A stretch of 14,697 bases of DNA from an uncultured Steroidobacter sp. (GCA_946478975.1 CAMLEO010000176.1:1-14697); one strand, 5' to 3'. Shown: positions 1 through 7,760, counted from the first letter of the stretch. The notes: generated by a model from the sequence alone, not told the origin. A program made the numbers and translations.

Positions 1-662
1 TGATCGAGCAGCGACTGCCGGCGCTCAAAGCCTTGTTCGTCGGCGACATGACGTACGAGGACTGCGAGATGTCGTGGATCATCCAGACCGACTACGCGCC
101 GTTGCTGGCCGCGTATCCGAAGCTGGAAGTGCTGCGCATTCGAGGCACGAACGAGCTCACGCTGCCAAAACTGTCGCTGCCGAACCTGCGCGAGCTGGCG
201 ATCGAAAGCGGCGGCCTGCCGAGTGCGATCGTTCGCACGATTGGCGACTCGGAGCTGCCGGCGTTGAAAAAGCTGGAGCTGTGGCTCGGCGATGAGGGTT
301 ACGGCTTCGACGGCGACCTTTCGACCTACAAAGATCTGCTGGCGAAGATTCAACCCAAGCGCCTGGACTACCTCGGCCTGCGCAATTCCGAAATCAGCGA
401 TCAGCTGGCCGGATATCTCGCGCAACAGAGCTGGCTCGGCTCGCTGCATACGTTGGATCTTTCCATGGGCACGCTCGGCGACGACGGCGCGAAGGCGCTG
501 CTCGCGAGCCAGTTTCTGCAGGGTTTGAAGCTGCTCGACGTTCGTCATCATTACATTTCGGATCGGGTCGTCCAGCAGTTGCAAGCGCTGCCGCTCACGC
601 TGGAGATCGATGAGGCGGAGGAAGCCGACGACGGCGATCGTTACGTGCAAGTCAGCGAGTAA
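1..662 (+). CDS. STM4015-family leucine-rich-repeat protein (5' partial)
   Basis: The reading frame is open from the first complete codon at base 3, so the start lies outside the window. About 220 residues remain, ending in TAA at 660-662. The protein has at least five leucine-rich repeats, visible as LEVLRIRG, LPNLRELAIES, LKKLELWLGD, LDYLGLRNSEISD, LHTLDLSMGTLGDDGAKALL and LKLLDVRHHYISD. The last three have the longer LxxLxLxxxxIxDxGAxxL form of ribonuclease-inhibitor-like repeats. The C-terminus is acidic (DEAEEADDGD). I assign it to the STM4015 family from these repeats and from its position at the head of an STM4014-STM4013-STM4012-STM4011 gene run. LRR folds normally bind proteins or peptides, so a scaffold, substrate-recruiting or regulatory role is an inference; no catalytic motif is visible. 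The next gene starts 3 nt after its stop. Family assignment is fairly sure; the biochemical role is unknown. Confidence 0.85.
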   Translation, partial: IEQRLPALKALFVGDMTYEDCEMSWIIQTDYAPLLAAYPKLEVLRIRGTNELTLPKLSLPNLRELAIESGGLPSAIVRTIGDSELPALKKLELWLGDEGYGFDGDLSTYKDLLAKIQPKRLDYLGLRNSEISDQLAGYLAQQSWLGSLHTLDLSMGTLGDDGAKALLASQFLQGLKLLDVRHHYISDRVVQQLQALPLTLEIDEAEEADDGDRYVQVSE

Positions 663-665
663 TCT

Positions 666-1739
666 GTGCTGCTGATCGGCAGCGCGTCCTCGCGACGCTC
701 GCAATTGCTGGAAGCGGCCGCGCGTGCGATTGGATTGCGAGTCAGCGTCGTCGATTGGCGGGACGTTTTGCGAGATGAAGCCGCGCTGGGCGCTGACCAT
801 GCGTGGTGCAAGATCGATCCGCCCAGCGACGATCCGCAAACGGTGGACGCGTTCATCCAGGATGGATTTCGACTGTCAGGCAGCGACGCGCCTGCACCTC
901 AGCCATTGCGACATGGCGAGCTCGCACACACGCACTGGTGGTATGCGGGCTTCATGGCGGCACTGGCGCGCTTGGAGCAGCGGCTGCACGGCTTGCGCTT
1001 GTTCACACCAATAAAACAAATCGCGTTGATGTGCGACAAGCTCGCGTGCCAGCGTCATCTCGCCAGCAACGACATCGATGTTCCCACGTTGCTTGGCGAG
1101 GTGAGCTCGTGGGACGCGTTTGAAACAATGTATTCACCTGCCGAGGCGCCGGCAGTCTTCATCAAGTCTCGCTATGGATCCTCAGCTGCCGGCGTCGTGG
1201 CCCTGCATCGACATCGCGATGGACGAGTTCGCGCATACTCCTCCGCGCGTCTCGCAAACGACGGTGCGTTATATAGTTATTTGAAGATATCGATGTATTC
1301 ACAGCGCGAAGAGGTCAAAGCGCTGGTTGATGCGTTAGCAGTGCAGGGCGCGTATGCGGAGCGATGGATCCCCAAACCGCGTGCTCCGGTGTCGCCGGAG
1401 GCAACTTATGATTTGCGCGTCGTGGCTTTCTGCGGCCGGCCGCGTCAACGCATCGCTCGCATCAGTCGTTCGCCGATGACTAATCTGCATCTCGGCAATC
1501 AACGTTCAGTGCCGCACTGGCTCGATGCCAGACAAATCCATGCGCTCGAAAACACTGTCTCGCAAGCCGCAGCGGCGTTTGCACCGAGCATGAGCATCGG
1601 TTTCGACGTGGTGCTGCGAGACTCGCGTGTCTCGGTGCTGGAAGCGAACGCTTTCGGCGATCTGCTGCCAGGCCTGCTGTTTGAAGGCGCCGGCACGTAC
1701 GACGATCAAGTTCGGCGGGTGCAGCTCGATGAGCGTTAA
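666..1739 (+). CDS. STM4014-family ATP-grasp-like protein
   Basis: This is a 357-aa protein starting with GTG only 3 nt after the upstream stop; no strong Shine-Dalgarno is visible, which fits translational coupling. The N-terminal ~110 residues (LLIGSASSRR...) look like a pre-ATP-grasp domain. The ATP-grasp core follows. K125 in the segment DKLACQRHL lies in the first nucleotide-binding lobe. K167 precedes a Gly/Ser-rich loop (SRYGSSAAGV). E232 lies in AERWIP at the hinge, D249/R251 are in YDLRVV, and D314, E326 and N328 (LEANAFGD) match Mg-ATP ligands of RimK/glutathione-synthetase-like enzymes. Such enzymes join a carboxylate to an amine or thiol through an acyl-phosphate; the substrate here is unknown. 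Its stop overlaps the start of the hydrolase gene by 11 nt. A stretch around 1261-1310 is unusually AT-rich for this locus. The family call rests on the motifs plus gene order. Confidence 0.88.
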   Translation: MLLIGSASSRRSQLLEAAARAIGLRVSVVDWRDVLRDEAALGADHAWCKIDPPSDDPQTVDAFIQDGFRLSGSDAPAPQPLRHGELAHTHWWYAGFMAALARLEQRLHGLRLFTPIKQIALMCDKLACQRHLASNDIDVPTLLGEVSSWDAFETMYSPAEAPAVFIKSRYGSSAAGVVALHRHRDGRVRAYSSARLANDGALYSYLKISMYSQREEVKALVDALAVQGAYAERWIPKPRAPVSPEATYDLRVVAFCGRPRQRIARISRSPMTNLHLGNQRSVPHWLDARQIHALENTVSQAAAAFAPSMSIGFDVVLRDSRVSVLEANAFGDLLPGLLFEGAGTYDDQVRRVQLDER

Positions 1740-2544
1740 CCCGAACATGCACGAGATCGTCGGCTCGCACGATGTCGTGCTCATCACACTCGATACGTTA
1801 CGTTTGGATGTGGCACAGGAAGAACTGGCCGCCGGTCGGCTGCCGCATTTGGAGCGGTATTTCGGGCCTGAGGGATGGGAGGAAAGATATACGCCGGGCA
1901 GCTTCACTTACGCCGCCCATTGTGCGTTCTTCGCCGGCTTTCTGCCGACGCCGGTACGCCCAGGGAATCATCCTCGTTTGCTGAGCCTGCAGTTCGAAGG
2001 CAGCGAAACCACCGACGCGCACACGTATGTTTTCAACGGCGTCGACAACGTCGTCGCGGGTTTCGCCGGCATCGGTTATCGCACCATTTGCATCGGCGGC
2101 GTCGGGTTCTTCAACTTACAGAATCCGCTCGGCTCGGCGCTGCCGGGCCTGTTCCAGGAACGTTATTGGCGACGCGAGTTCGGCGTGACTTCGCAGCGCT
2201 CGACAGACTTGCAAGTGGAGCTGGCGTGCCAGCGGCTGACAGCGACTGAACTGGCACAGCAGCGGATGTTCCTGTTCATCAACGTCTCCGCCATTCATCA
2301 ACCCAATTGTCACTATCTGGGTGCCGACAAGGATTCCGTGCAATCGCATGCAGCCGCGCTTCGATACGTCGATGGAGCACTTGCGCCGCTGTGGCAGACG
2401 CTCGCCAGGCGCGGCGACAGCTTTGTGATCATCTGTTCCGATCACGGCACGGCCTACGGTGAGGACGGGTATGTGGGTCATCGCCACGGCCATCCCGTCG
2501 TGATGCGGGTCCCGTACGCTCACTTCCGCATCCCGAGGACCTGA
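1729..2544 (+). CDS. STM4013/SEN3800-family hydrolase, alkaline phosphatase superfamily
   Basis: This is a 271-aa protein of the alkaline phosphatase/sulfatase superfamily. I chose ATG 1729, which overlaps the ATP-grasp gene by 11 nt; ATG 1747 is an alternative that keeps all motifs. The superfamily metal-site motif DVVLITLDTLRLD (D15, D22, D27) is at the N-terminus. The nucleophile region around residues 58-70 (SFTYAAHCAFFAG) lines up with the sulfatase pattern C/S-x-P-S-R-x-x-x-L-x-T-G with T60 in the nucleophile position. The enzyme would therefore not need a formylglycine and is more likely a phosphoesterase or phosphotransferase than a sulfatase. The C-terminal metal ligands are in CSDHG (D238, H239) and GHRHGH (H251-H255). 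There is no signal peptide or membrane segment, so it should be cytoplasmic. The substrate is unknown, but its place in the cassette suggests processing of an intermediate made with the neighbouring enzymes. Confidence 0.88.
   Translation: MSVNPNMHEIVGSHDVVLITLDTLRLDVAQEELAAGRLPHLERYFGPEGWEERYTPGSFTYAAHCAFFAGFLPTPVRPGNHPRLLSLQFEGSETTDAHTYVFNGVDNVVAGFAGIGYRTICIGGVGFFNLQNPLGSALPGLFQERYWRREFGVTSQRSTDLQVELACQRLTATELAQQRMFLFINVSAIHQPNCHYLGADKDSVQSHAAALRYVDGALAPLWQTLARRGDSFVIICSDHGTAYGEDGYVGHRHGHPVVMRVPYAHFRIPRT
2535..2539 (+). promoter_or_regulatory. Shine-Dalgarno site for the STM4012-family gene
   Basis: GAGGA lies 6 nt before ATG 2546, inside the last codons of the hydrolase gene. It is the clearest ribosome-binding site within the five-gene operon and supports 2546 as the start of the HemW-like gene. 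Confidence 0.7.
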
Positions 2545-2545
2545 G

Positions 2546-3877
2546 ATGCATTTGCGTGAATTGATGCAGCGGGGTCCGTACCAGGCATACGCGTACGCGT
2601 ATCCTCACAAGACAGCGTATCGAGATCTGCCTCATCCGATGCCGCTGCAGCAGGTGTGGGCAGAAGAGAATCGCGATGCGTTGTTTGCTTATGTGCACGT
2701 GCCGTTCTGTTCCTATCGCTGTGGGTTCTGCAACCTGTTTGCGTTGGGAAGTCCAGGCGCGGATCTGGTCGAGCGTTACGTCGATCAGGTGGTGCGACAG
2801 ATCGGCATCGTAGGACCGCTGCTGGGTCAGCATCGGTTCGCGAGATTCGCATTGGGTGGTGGTACGCCGAGCTATCTCACCGCCCAACAGTTGGAGCGCA
2901 TCTTCGGAGCGGTGACTCGCGAGCTGACGATCGATTTGCAATCCATTCCAGCTGGAATCGAAGTCAGCCCGGAGACGGCCACACGCGATCGCCTGCAAGT
3001 GTGCCGGCAAGCTGGGTGCGATCGCGTGAGCATGGGCGTGCAGAGTTTCGTCGACAGCGAACTGCAGGCGCTCGTGCGCCCGACGCAGCGACGCGAGGTC
3101 GTCGACGCAATCGAGAACATCCGCAGCCTCGGCTTTGCGACGCTGAATCTCGATTTGATCTATGGTATTCACGGCCAGTCGGTCGCGAGCTTCGTCGAGT
3201 CCGTAACAACGGCGCTGCAGTTCGCGCCGGAAGAGCTCTATCTCTATCCGTTGTATGTCAGGCCCAAAACCGGGCTGGGCAAGATCGAAGCAAATCGGCC
3301 GCACGCCGACGAAAGCGACATTCGCCTGCAGATGTATGCGGCTGCGCGTAACCTGTTGCTGGGCGCTGGATACACACAGGTCTCGATGCGAATGTTTCGC
3401 TCGCCGAAGGCACCGGACGCTGGCGGTCCAGCGTATTGCTGCCAGAACGATGGCATGGTGGGCTTCGGCTGCGGTGCGCGCTCGTACACTCGAACGTTGC
3501 ATTACTCGGATCACTACGGCGTCTCGCGTGCAAGCGTGAGCAGCATCCTCCAGCAGTTTGTCGCCGCGCCGGCGGCGACATTCGCAGAGGCGCGTTATGG
3601 ATTTGCGCTCGATGGCGATGAGCAGCGGCGCCGGTTCGTCATTCAATCGTTGCTCGTCTGGCCGGGGCTGGATGAATCTACCTACACCTCGCGCTTCGGC
3701 ACGCATTTGTTTGGTGATTTCCCCGAACTGGAGCAGTTGATCGAGACGGGCGCGGCACGCATTGATCGCGGCGTGCTGGCATTGACGGAGCAGGGCATGG
3801 CGCACGCCGACACCATCGGCCCGTGGCTCGCGTCGCAGTCTGTGGTTGCCAGAATGAGCAGCTATGAAGCGGCTTGA
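2546..3877 (+). CDS. STM4012-family radical SAM protein (HemW/HemN-like)
   Basis: This is a 443-aa radical SAM enzyme starting 1 nt after the hydrolase stop, behind a good GAGGA ribosome-binding site. The [4Fe-4S] motif C55-x3-C59-x2-C62 sits in HVPFCSYRCGFCNLF, preceded by a HemN/HemW-type beta strand. The SAM-binding GGGTPSY motif follows at ~104-110. Later HemN-like signatures include EVSPET, DRVSMGVQSF, LNLDLIYGIHGQS and GFGCGARSY. A HemN_C-like winged domain occupies about residues 350-435. A fourth Cys as in HemN (CxxxCxxCxC) is absent, so the site resembles HemW more than coproporphyrinogen dehydrogenase. The N-terminus has a Tyr-rich run (YQAYAYAYPHKTAYR) not seen in ordinary HemW and apparently typical of this family. 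Automatic annotation as coproporphyrinogen III oxidase would probably be wrong, because the gene is embedded in a dedicated cassette. It probably performs a radical step on an unknown substrate. Its 3' end overlaps the next gene by 14 nt. Confidence 0.9.
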   Translation: MHLRELMQRGPYQAYAYAYPHKTAYRDLPHPMPLQQVWAEENRDALFAYVHVPFCSYRCGFCNLFALGSPGADLVERYVDQVVRQIGIVGPLLGQHRFARFALGGGTPSYLTAQQLERIFGAVTRELTIDLQSIPAGIEVSPETATRDRLQVCRQAGCDRVSMGVQSFVDSELQALVRPTQRREVVDAIENIRSLGFATLNLDLIYGIHGQSVASFVESVTTALQFAPEELYLYPLYVRPKTGLGKIEANRPHADESDIRLQMYAAARNLLLGAGYTQVSMRMFRSPKAPDAGGPAYCCQNDGMVGFGCGARSYTRTLHYSDHYGVSRASVSSILQQFVAAPAATFAEARYGFALDGDEQRRRFVIQSLLVWPGLDESTYTSRFGTHLFGDFPELEQLIETGAARIDRGVLALTEQGMAHADTIGPWLASQSVVARMSSYEAA

Positions 3878-4730
3878 CGATTCGACGCTGCGAATCCTGT
3901 ATCGCGGCCGGCTCGCGAGCTGCAACTACGATTGCACCTATTGCCCATTCGCGAAGCGCCGGGACACGACCGAGACGTTGCGTCGTGACGCCGCCGACCT
4001 GCGACGATTTGTCGATTGGGCGACGCAGGCACCTGAGCCGCTCGCAATCTTGTTCACGCCGTGGGGCGAAGGTCTGGTTCGCAAGCACTATGTCGAAGCG
4101 CTGATCGAGCTCAGCCACGCATCGACCGTGCAGCGAGTCGCGATTCAAACAAATCTGAGCAGCAACCTGCGCTGGGTGGATCGAGCGAATCGAGACAGGC
4201 TTGCGTTATGGTGTACCTATCATCCGACCCAGGTCCGGCGCGAAGCATTTCTTCGGCGCATCGGGGTTCTTCGGGACGCAGGCGTGCGCTTCAGTGTCGG
4301 TGTCGTCGGCGCACGTGAGCACTTCGCGGAGATCGCGGCAGTCCGCGAGGCGATGCGCCCCGAGGAATATTTGTGGATCAACGCGCTGAGCCCTCGGCCG
4401 CAGGATTATTACTCAACGCAAGAGTTCGACTATCTGACCTCGATCGATCCGCACTTTCCCATCAACGCCGCGCCGCCGCCGAGTCTCGGCGCCGAATGCC
4501 GTGCAGGGCAATCGAGCATTTCCGTCGATGGCGACGGCAACGTGAAGCCGTGTCATTTCCTGCAGCTGGACCTCGGCAATCTCTACGACGGCACTTTCGA
4601 GCAGCGCCGTCGGGCCACGCGGTGCCCGAACGAGCGCTGCAGTTGTTTCATCGGCTACATTCAGCGCACCGATCTGCCATCCAATGTGCCGTTCGCACAA
4701 GGTGCGATCGAACGCGTCGCGGCCTGGTGA
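3864..4730 (+). CDS. STM4011-family radical SAM protein with C-terminal Cys cluster
   Basis: This is a 288-aa radical SAM protein whose ATG overlaps the end of the HemW-like gene by 14 nt. The SAM [4Fe-4S] site is C20-x3-C24-x2-C27 (CNYDCTYCPF), unusually close to the N-terminus. FTPWGEG (~64-70) occupies the position of the GGE-type SAM-binding motif, and VAIQTNLS follows. The C-terminal third contains C212, C230, C254, C259 and C261. The segment SISVDGDGNVKPCHF followed by LGNLYDG is typical of SPASM/twitch domains, which hold auxiliary Fe-S clusters. This layout occurs in radical SAM enzymes that modify peptides or small metabolites. The substrate is unknown, and no short precursor-peptide gene is evident next to it. 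It is the last gene of the run; the convergent hydrolase gene ends 12 nt beyond its TGA. Confidence 0.9.
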   Translation: MKRLDDSTLRILYRGRLASCNYDCTYCPFAKRRDTTETLRRDAADLRRFVDWATQAPEPLAILFTPWGEGLVRKHYVEALIELSHASTVQRVAIQTNLSSNLRWVDRANRDRLALWCTYHPTQVRREAFLRRIGVLRDAGVRFSVGVVGAREHFAEIAAVREAMRPEEYLWINALSPRPQDYYSTQEFDYLTSIDPHFPINAAPPPSLGAECRAGQSSISVDGDGNVKPCHFLQLDLGNLYDGTFEQRRRATRCPNERCSCFIGYIQRTDLPSNVPFAQGAIERVAAW

Positions 4731-4742
4731 TGATGGCTGGCC

Positions 4743-7700
4743 TCACGGCAGCCGCTTTGCCCATATGATCGAGCCCTGGTTCTCCACCGACGCGCCGGTG
4801 ATGTTGCCGCTCGCGTCGCGAATGAACTCAACGCCGTCGCCGGTTTGCGGCACGATGAAAATGGAATTGCTTTCGGTCAGGAGCGAAAGGTGGGTGCCGT
4901 CCCAGAGGTCGGCGACCAGGCGGTTGTCTTCGGGCCGGAATGTCACAGCCGCGCCAGGAAACAACTCATAACGTCCGGCGATGGCTTGCAACGCTTCCGA
5001 GGATGCGGCGAAGTCCTTGGGCGGCGCATGGCGCAGGGTCCAGCTGAGCACGCTCTTATCGTCGCGGAGCACGGACCACTCGTCTTTCCTGCGCCAGGAC
5101 GCGTCGAAAATTCCCGCAGCCACATTCGCGATCGCGGCGTTCTGTGTTCCTGGCGGCGGCCGCCGGCCGTCCTGGATGACCCAGTCGAATATGGTTGTCT
5201 GGTAGCCGAAGGTGAAATGGACCAGTTGCGGCTTCCACAAGTACATGCCTTCCGGCGAGGTTGCCGCGATCACATAGACATATCGATCGGCGGCGAGCGG
5301 GCTCGGATAGATAGCCTGCAGAACCGAGTCCTGTGCTTTCCACGTGCGACCGTCCACACGAATCTCGTTGCGCGTGGCTGCGAACGGTAGTTGTTTGGCG
5401 ATCTTGCGGGTCACAGCGTTTGCGTCCGCGCCTCCGAACAGCAGCAGCGAATAGGCTTTCTCTTGCTCAGCGGTGACTTCGGTATCTTTCAGCATTCGCA
5501 GCGGTTGATGCTGCCAATTGAGCCACTGCTGCGCGAAGGAATCCGCACGGGTCTGAATCATCTCGCGCATGCGAGGGTCGGACGATGTTGTGCCGACGAC
5601 GACCGCAAACGGTGTTTTGATCACATCCGGCAGCGGGCCTTCGAGTCCCACGTGCTTGGTGAGTCTGGAGGCGGGCACGGATCCAAGGTCGCCGCCGTTG
5701 GGCGCGTTCAATTCATGAGGCTGGCCATTCCAAACAACTCGCAATGTCTTCGCTGAGCCGCGCAGTGCGGCCGGCAAGTCGATGGTCATTGCAGCGACAT
5801 TCGTTGAATCGATGCGCACCAGTCCGGGCTGCAGTACTTCCGCGACGACACGAATGAGCTGGCCGGGATTTTGAAACGCGCGCACACGCAGCCAGTACGC
5901 CGAAGCGCCAGCGAGGTCGGTGGATCGCAAGCGAACGGTTGCGGGCGCCGACACACGCCGATGAGTCAGCAGCCAGTCAGCAATGGCGCCTTGCTGACCG
6001 AGGTCTTCGTGCACGTAGCCGGGCATCTCGTGATAACGAATGTCATAGCCCCAGCGCTGCATCATCGTCACGACGTGGCGTGAGTTCGCAACGTTCACCG
6101 CCGGGTCCGCGTCGCCGTGAGTCACCAGCAGCGGAACGTGCAGCAGATTCTCTGCATCAGCGAAGGAGCTGCCGCGTTCGAAGAAGAATGCTTCCAACGG
6201 AGTCATTGGCGGCGGCGGGCTTGCAGGAGTGCTGACGTTGGTGACACGAAAATCCCAACCGCCGAACACCGGTGCGGCCGCTGCGAATATGTCGGGATGA
6301 CGAGTGACGATGGCCCACGTGCCGTGCCCGCCCATGGATTCGCCGGTCAGATACACGCGATCTTCATCCACCGAGAACCGGCGTTTGGCCTCTGCGAGGC
6401 AATGCATGACATCGCGGTCGCCGATGCCGAGATACTGCGCGTTGCCGCGCCCGTGAGGCTCGATATAGATTGTTCCCTGGTCTTCGGCCACCGGATGATG
6501 ACGCGTGTCGACGCGCCACCAGTCCACATACTCGGGATTCGCGGGGTTGTAGCCGTGCAATGTCAGGATCAATGGCCATTGTTTCGAGCTGGAGTACTGG
6601 GCGGGCAGATACGCTCGACAGTATTGAGTCGAGCCATCCACCTCATCGTTGTAAGCGATGCGCACGAAACCGCTGGGGCGCAGCCGGGCAGGGCGACCTT
6701 GCGCTTCCAGCTGCAACTCTTCGAACTCCATCAACGGAGAATGAATCAAGCGCCACGCCGCCGGTGTCGCACCTTCCAGCGATCCGCCGAGGCGGTCTTT
6801 GACCATCGCAGCGAGCATGCGAACGTGAGCGCCTGGCACGTCTGTCTTCGTCGCGTCGGCCGCTGCGATCAAGCGACGGGCCGCGGCAATCGGATCGCCC
6901 TTGTACCAGGCAAGATAGCGCACTTGAGGTTGCTTCCAGGCATCCTGCGTCGACGCACGGATGTCATAAGCGCCGTCGTGCCAGTTCTTGGAATCGAACT
7001 TCACAACTTCACCGCGTGCCGCCGACTGGCGCGCAACGACTTCACCGCCGGCAGCGATGATCTCCAGCGAGACGGGCGCGGCCTCTTTTTCCACCGCAAA
7101 GTGAGTTTTCACCGCGAGTGCTTGATCGTAGGAAGAGGCGAGCGAGGGCGTGATCTCGTCGATCTTCTTCAGCGCCGCTCCGGGCGGCACTGCGCGCAAC
7201 GAGAATTGCGATGGGCCGGCGCTCGTTTTATGAAAGCGTAATACGACTGGGTTGTCGCCGGCCTGCAGCTGCACCGGAACGCGGTCTTTATCAGGCGAGA
7301 ATGCCTCGGCGCTCTCGCGGCTGTAAATCAGCTTGCCGTTGAGCCAGACCGAGTAGGGCCGTTCACTGCCGATGGACAGATCGGCCGGAGCTGCCTTTGG
7401 ACTGTTGAGTGTGGCCGCCACGAATACGAATCGATCGACGGGCTGGCCGTTGGTTTCCGGCGCGCGCGGCGGAGTCGAATTTACATCCGTCACATCGGAC
7501 CACGCGGTCACCGGGACCCATTTAACACTTGGATCGCGCGTAGAGAGCTGTTGACCCGGCGCTGGCCTGAGTTGCAGCGGGTCGATGGCGACGTCGGCGG
7601 CGATCGGCCCCGCGATCAGCCACTGGCGATGAAAGCGCTCGGAGCCGCGATCCCATAGGTTGCGCAGCGCCGGTTCAAAAGGCTCTTGAGCCGCGCAGGC

Positions 7701-7760
7701 CAGGGAAAAAGCGAGCGCGCCGAGCGCGATGGTCCGAATCAGCAGCGTCCGTACTTGCAT
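4743..7760 (-). CDS. Exported multidomain alpha/beta hydrolase (prolyl oligopeptidase/esterase type)
   Basis: This is a 1005-aa protein. I start it at the ATG complementary to 7758-7760, because it begins with a Sec signal peptide (MQVRTLLIRTIALGALAFSLACA, likely cleaved after ACA). The frame extends 49 codons upstream, but those residues do not look like an exported N-terminus. Residues ~40-200 form a beta-sandwich-like region with YSVWLNGKLIYSR. Residues ~360-600 are an alpha/beta hydrolase with ILTLHGYN, the nucleophile elbow GESMGGHG (S475), THGDADPAVN (likely D552) and GYVHED (H584). This catalytic region resembles feruloyl-esterase, PHB-depolymerase and prolyl-oligopeptidase-like enzymes. 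Residues ~710-860 form an additional domain of unknown function, and the last ~80 residues are a strand-rich, lipocalin-like tail. It probably acts in the periplasm or outside the cell on an ester or peptide bond. It converges on the radical SAM operon and diverges from the helicase gene, so it is probably a separate transcription unit. Exact substrate not determined. Confidence 0.85.
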   Translation of the reverse strand: MQVRTLLIRTIALGALAFSLACAAQEPFEPALRNLWDRGSERFHRQWLIAGPIAADVAIDPLQLRPAPGQQLSTRDPSVKWVPVTAWSDVTDVNSTPPRAPETNGQPVDRFVFVAATLNSPKAAPADLSIGSERPYSVWLNGKLIYSRESAEAFSPDKDRVPVQLQAGDNPVVLRFHKTSAGPSQFSLRAVPPGAALKKIDEITPSLASSYDQALAVKTHFAVEKEAAPVSLEIIAAGGEVVARQSAARGEVVKFDSKNWHDGAYDIRASTQDAWKQPQVRYLAWYKGDPIAAARRLIAAADATKTDVPGAHVRMLAAMVKDRLGGSLEGATPAAWRLIHSPLMEFEELQLEAQGRPARLRPSGFVRIAYNDEVDGSTQYCRAYLPAQYSSSKQWPLILTLHGYNPANPEYVDWWRVDTRHHPVAEDQGTIYIEPHGRGNAQYLGIGDRDVMHCLAEAKRRFSVDEDRVYLTGESMGGHGTWAIVTRHPDIFAAAAPVFGGWDFRVTNVSTPASPPPPMTPLEAFFFERGSSFADAENLLHVPLLVTHGDADPAVNVANSRHVVTMMQRWGYDIRYHEMPGYVHEDLGQQGAIADWLLTHRRVSAPATVRLRSTDLAGASAYWLRVRAFQNPGQLIRVVAEVLQPGLVRIDSTNVAAMTIDLPAALRGSAKTLRVVWNGQPHELNAPNGGDLGSVPASRLTKHVGLEGPLPDVIKTPFAVVVGTTSSDPRMREMIQTRADSFAQQWLNWQHQPLRMLKDTEVTAEQEKAYSLLLFGGADANAVTRKIAKQLPFAATRNEIRVDGRTWKAQDSVLQAIYPSPLAADRYVYVIAATSPEGMYLWKPQLVHFTFGYQTTIFDWVIQDGRRPPPGTQNAAIANVAAGIFDASWRRKDEWSVLRDDKSVLSWTLRHAPPKDFAASSEALQAIAGRYELFPGAAVTFRPEDNRLVADLWDGTHLSLLTESNSIFIVPQTGDGVEFIRDASGNITGASVENQGSIIWAKRLP

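Noticed and set aside
2546..3877. Annotation as oxygen-independent coproporphyrinogen III oxidase (hemN)
   Set aside because: The fourth Cys of the HemN motif is missing and the gene is embedded in the STM4011-4015 cassette rather than with heme genes.
2429..3925. A 498-codon open frame on the - strand opposite the HemW-like gene
   Set aside because: Antisense to a well-supported radical SAM gene, composition is arginine-rich, no motifs and no ribosome-binding site.
4735..4753. Possible terminator hairpin GGCTG/CAGCC between the convergent STM4011-family and hydrolase genes
   Set aside because: Only 5 bp with a 9-nt loop, no T-run on either strand, and part of it is hydrolase coding sequence.
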